A DNA stretch of 5,479 bases, from positions 1-5,479 of the forward strand of contig DATILL010000061.1 in the NCBI GenBank assembly GCA_035476575.1, in the 5' to 3' direction. The notes under the pieces were generated by a model that was not told the DNA's origin, ran no database searches, and was given only the letters and a program-made list of their open reading frames with translations. The translations under genes were made by a program, and so were the position numbers. Of the stretch, positions 5,383-5,479 are shown one piece after another (positions within the stretch are counted from its first letter, which is position 1; each line of letters starts with the position of its first letter). The DNA is from DATILL01 sp035476575. Lineage in GTDB: Bacteria > Actinomycetota > Actinomycetes > Mycobacteriales > JACQDL01.

Positions 5383-5479
5383 TTAGGCAGACTCAGCGTG
5401 GGTTTGGCGGTCGGGCCGCCAGCCGGCGAGCATGCAGTTGATGATCTTGTGTTGAAGGGGTGCCGCATGTCTCCCGGTC
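5383..5479 (-). CDS. Possible C-terminus of a transposase-like protein (5' end outside window)
   Basis: On the minus strand a frame is open from the right edge to TAA 5385-5383, giving 31 residues: TGRHAAPLQHKIINCMLAGW followed by RPDRQTHAESA. Third positions in the middle are mostly G or C, as expected for coding DNA here. The pattern HAA-L-H---N--L followed by RQT---E is reminiscent of the last residues of IS110-family transposases, but with 31 residues this is only a suspicion. A competing reading is a plus-strand gene starting at ATG 5467 with AAGGGG six bases upstream, of which only four codons would be in the window. The two cannot both be confirmed from this window. Confidence 0.28.
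   Translation of the reverse strand, partial: TGRHAAPLQHKIINCMLAGWRPDRQTHAESA

Noticed and set aside
5467..5479. Start of a plus-strand gene (ATG 5467, MSPG) with AAGGGG six bases upstream
   Set aside because: Only four codons are visible, so no product can be named, and it conflicts with the minus-strand frame at the same place. Kept only as an alternative.
1..5479. CRISPR array, rRNA, tRNA, riboswitch or replication origin
   Set aside because: No regularly spaced repeats, no RNA-gene signatures and no clusters of DnaA boxes were seen on reading both strands. The TGTGGAA at 5283 alone is not a DnaA box.

Overview
The window is very GC-rich DNA (roughly 70% or more by eye) with strong G/C preference at third codon positions, frequent GTG starts and actinobacterial-looking proteins. 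An actinomycete is the best fit. A Micromonospora-like member of the Micromonosporaceae is plausible from protein style and one intergenic motif, but that is an inference.

Layout from left to right. Bases 1-565 hold the N-terminal three quarters of recO (minus strand), cut by the window edge. Just upstream, also on the minus strand, lies a type II toxin-antitoxin module: an 80-residue antitoxin-like gene (1031-1273) whose stop overlaps the GTG start of a VapC-type PIN-domain ribonuclease gene (631-1034). The toxin reading frame is broken near 804-818. Short repeats occur at its 3' end and in the gap before recO. A stretch of about 250 bp follows, with a strong hairpin terminator at 1467-1499. 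That terminator serves a minus-strand gene (1532-2161) for a small secreted protein of unknown function with four cysteines in its mature part. Next comes a 12-helix MFS transporter (2262-3473, minus).

A divergent intergenic region of about 180 bp separates the transporter from a plus-strand tandem GNAT acetyltransferase (3652-4668). It carries a 16-bp tandem repeat and two copies of a GTGTTAC motif. The remaining 800 bp at first look empty. Three reading frames of the plus strand, read in succession, give recognisable pieces of a second tandem-GNAT protein. I therefore read 4741-5240 as a decayed GNAT paralogue. After it come an imperfect hairpin and, at the right edge, a short minus-strand reading frame whose end weakly resembles an IS110-type transposase C-terminus.

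How the genes work together: only the toxin-antitoxin pair is a clear functional unit. The MFS transporter and the GNAT enzyme are divergently transcribed and could share regulation; nothing shows a common pathway. The most notable signals are two gene-decay events (the vapC frameshift and the GNAT remnant) and the unassigned secreted protein. I do not see strong evidence for an entirely new multi-gene system.
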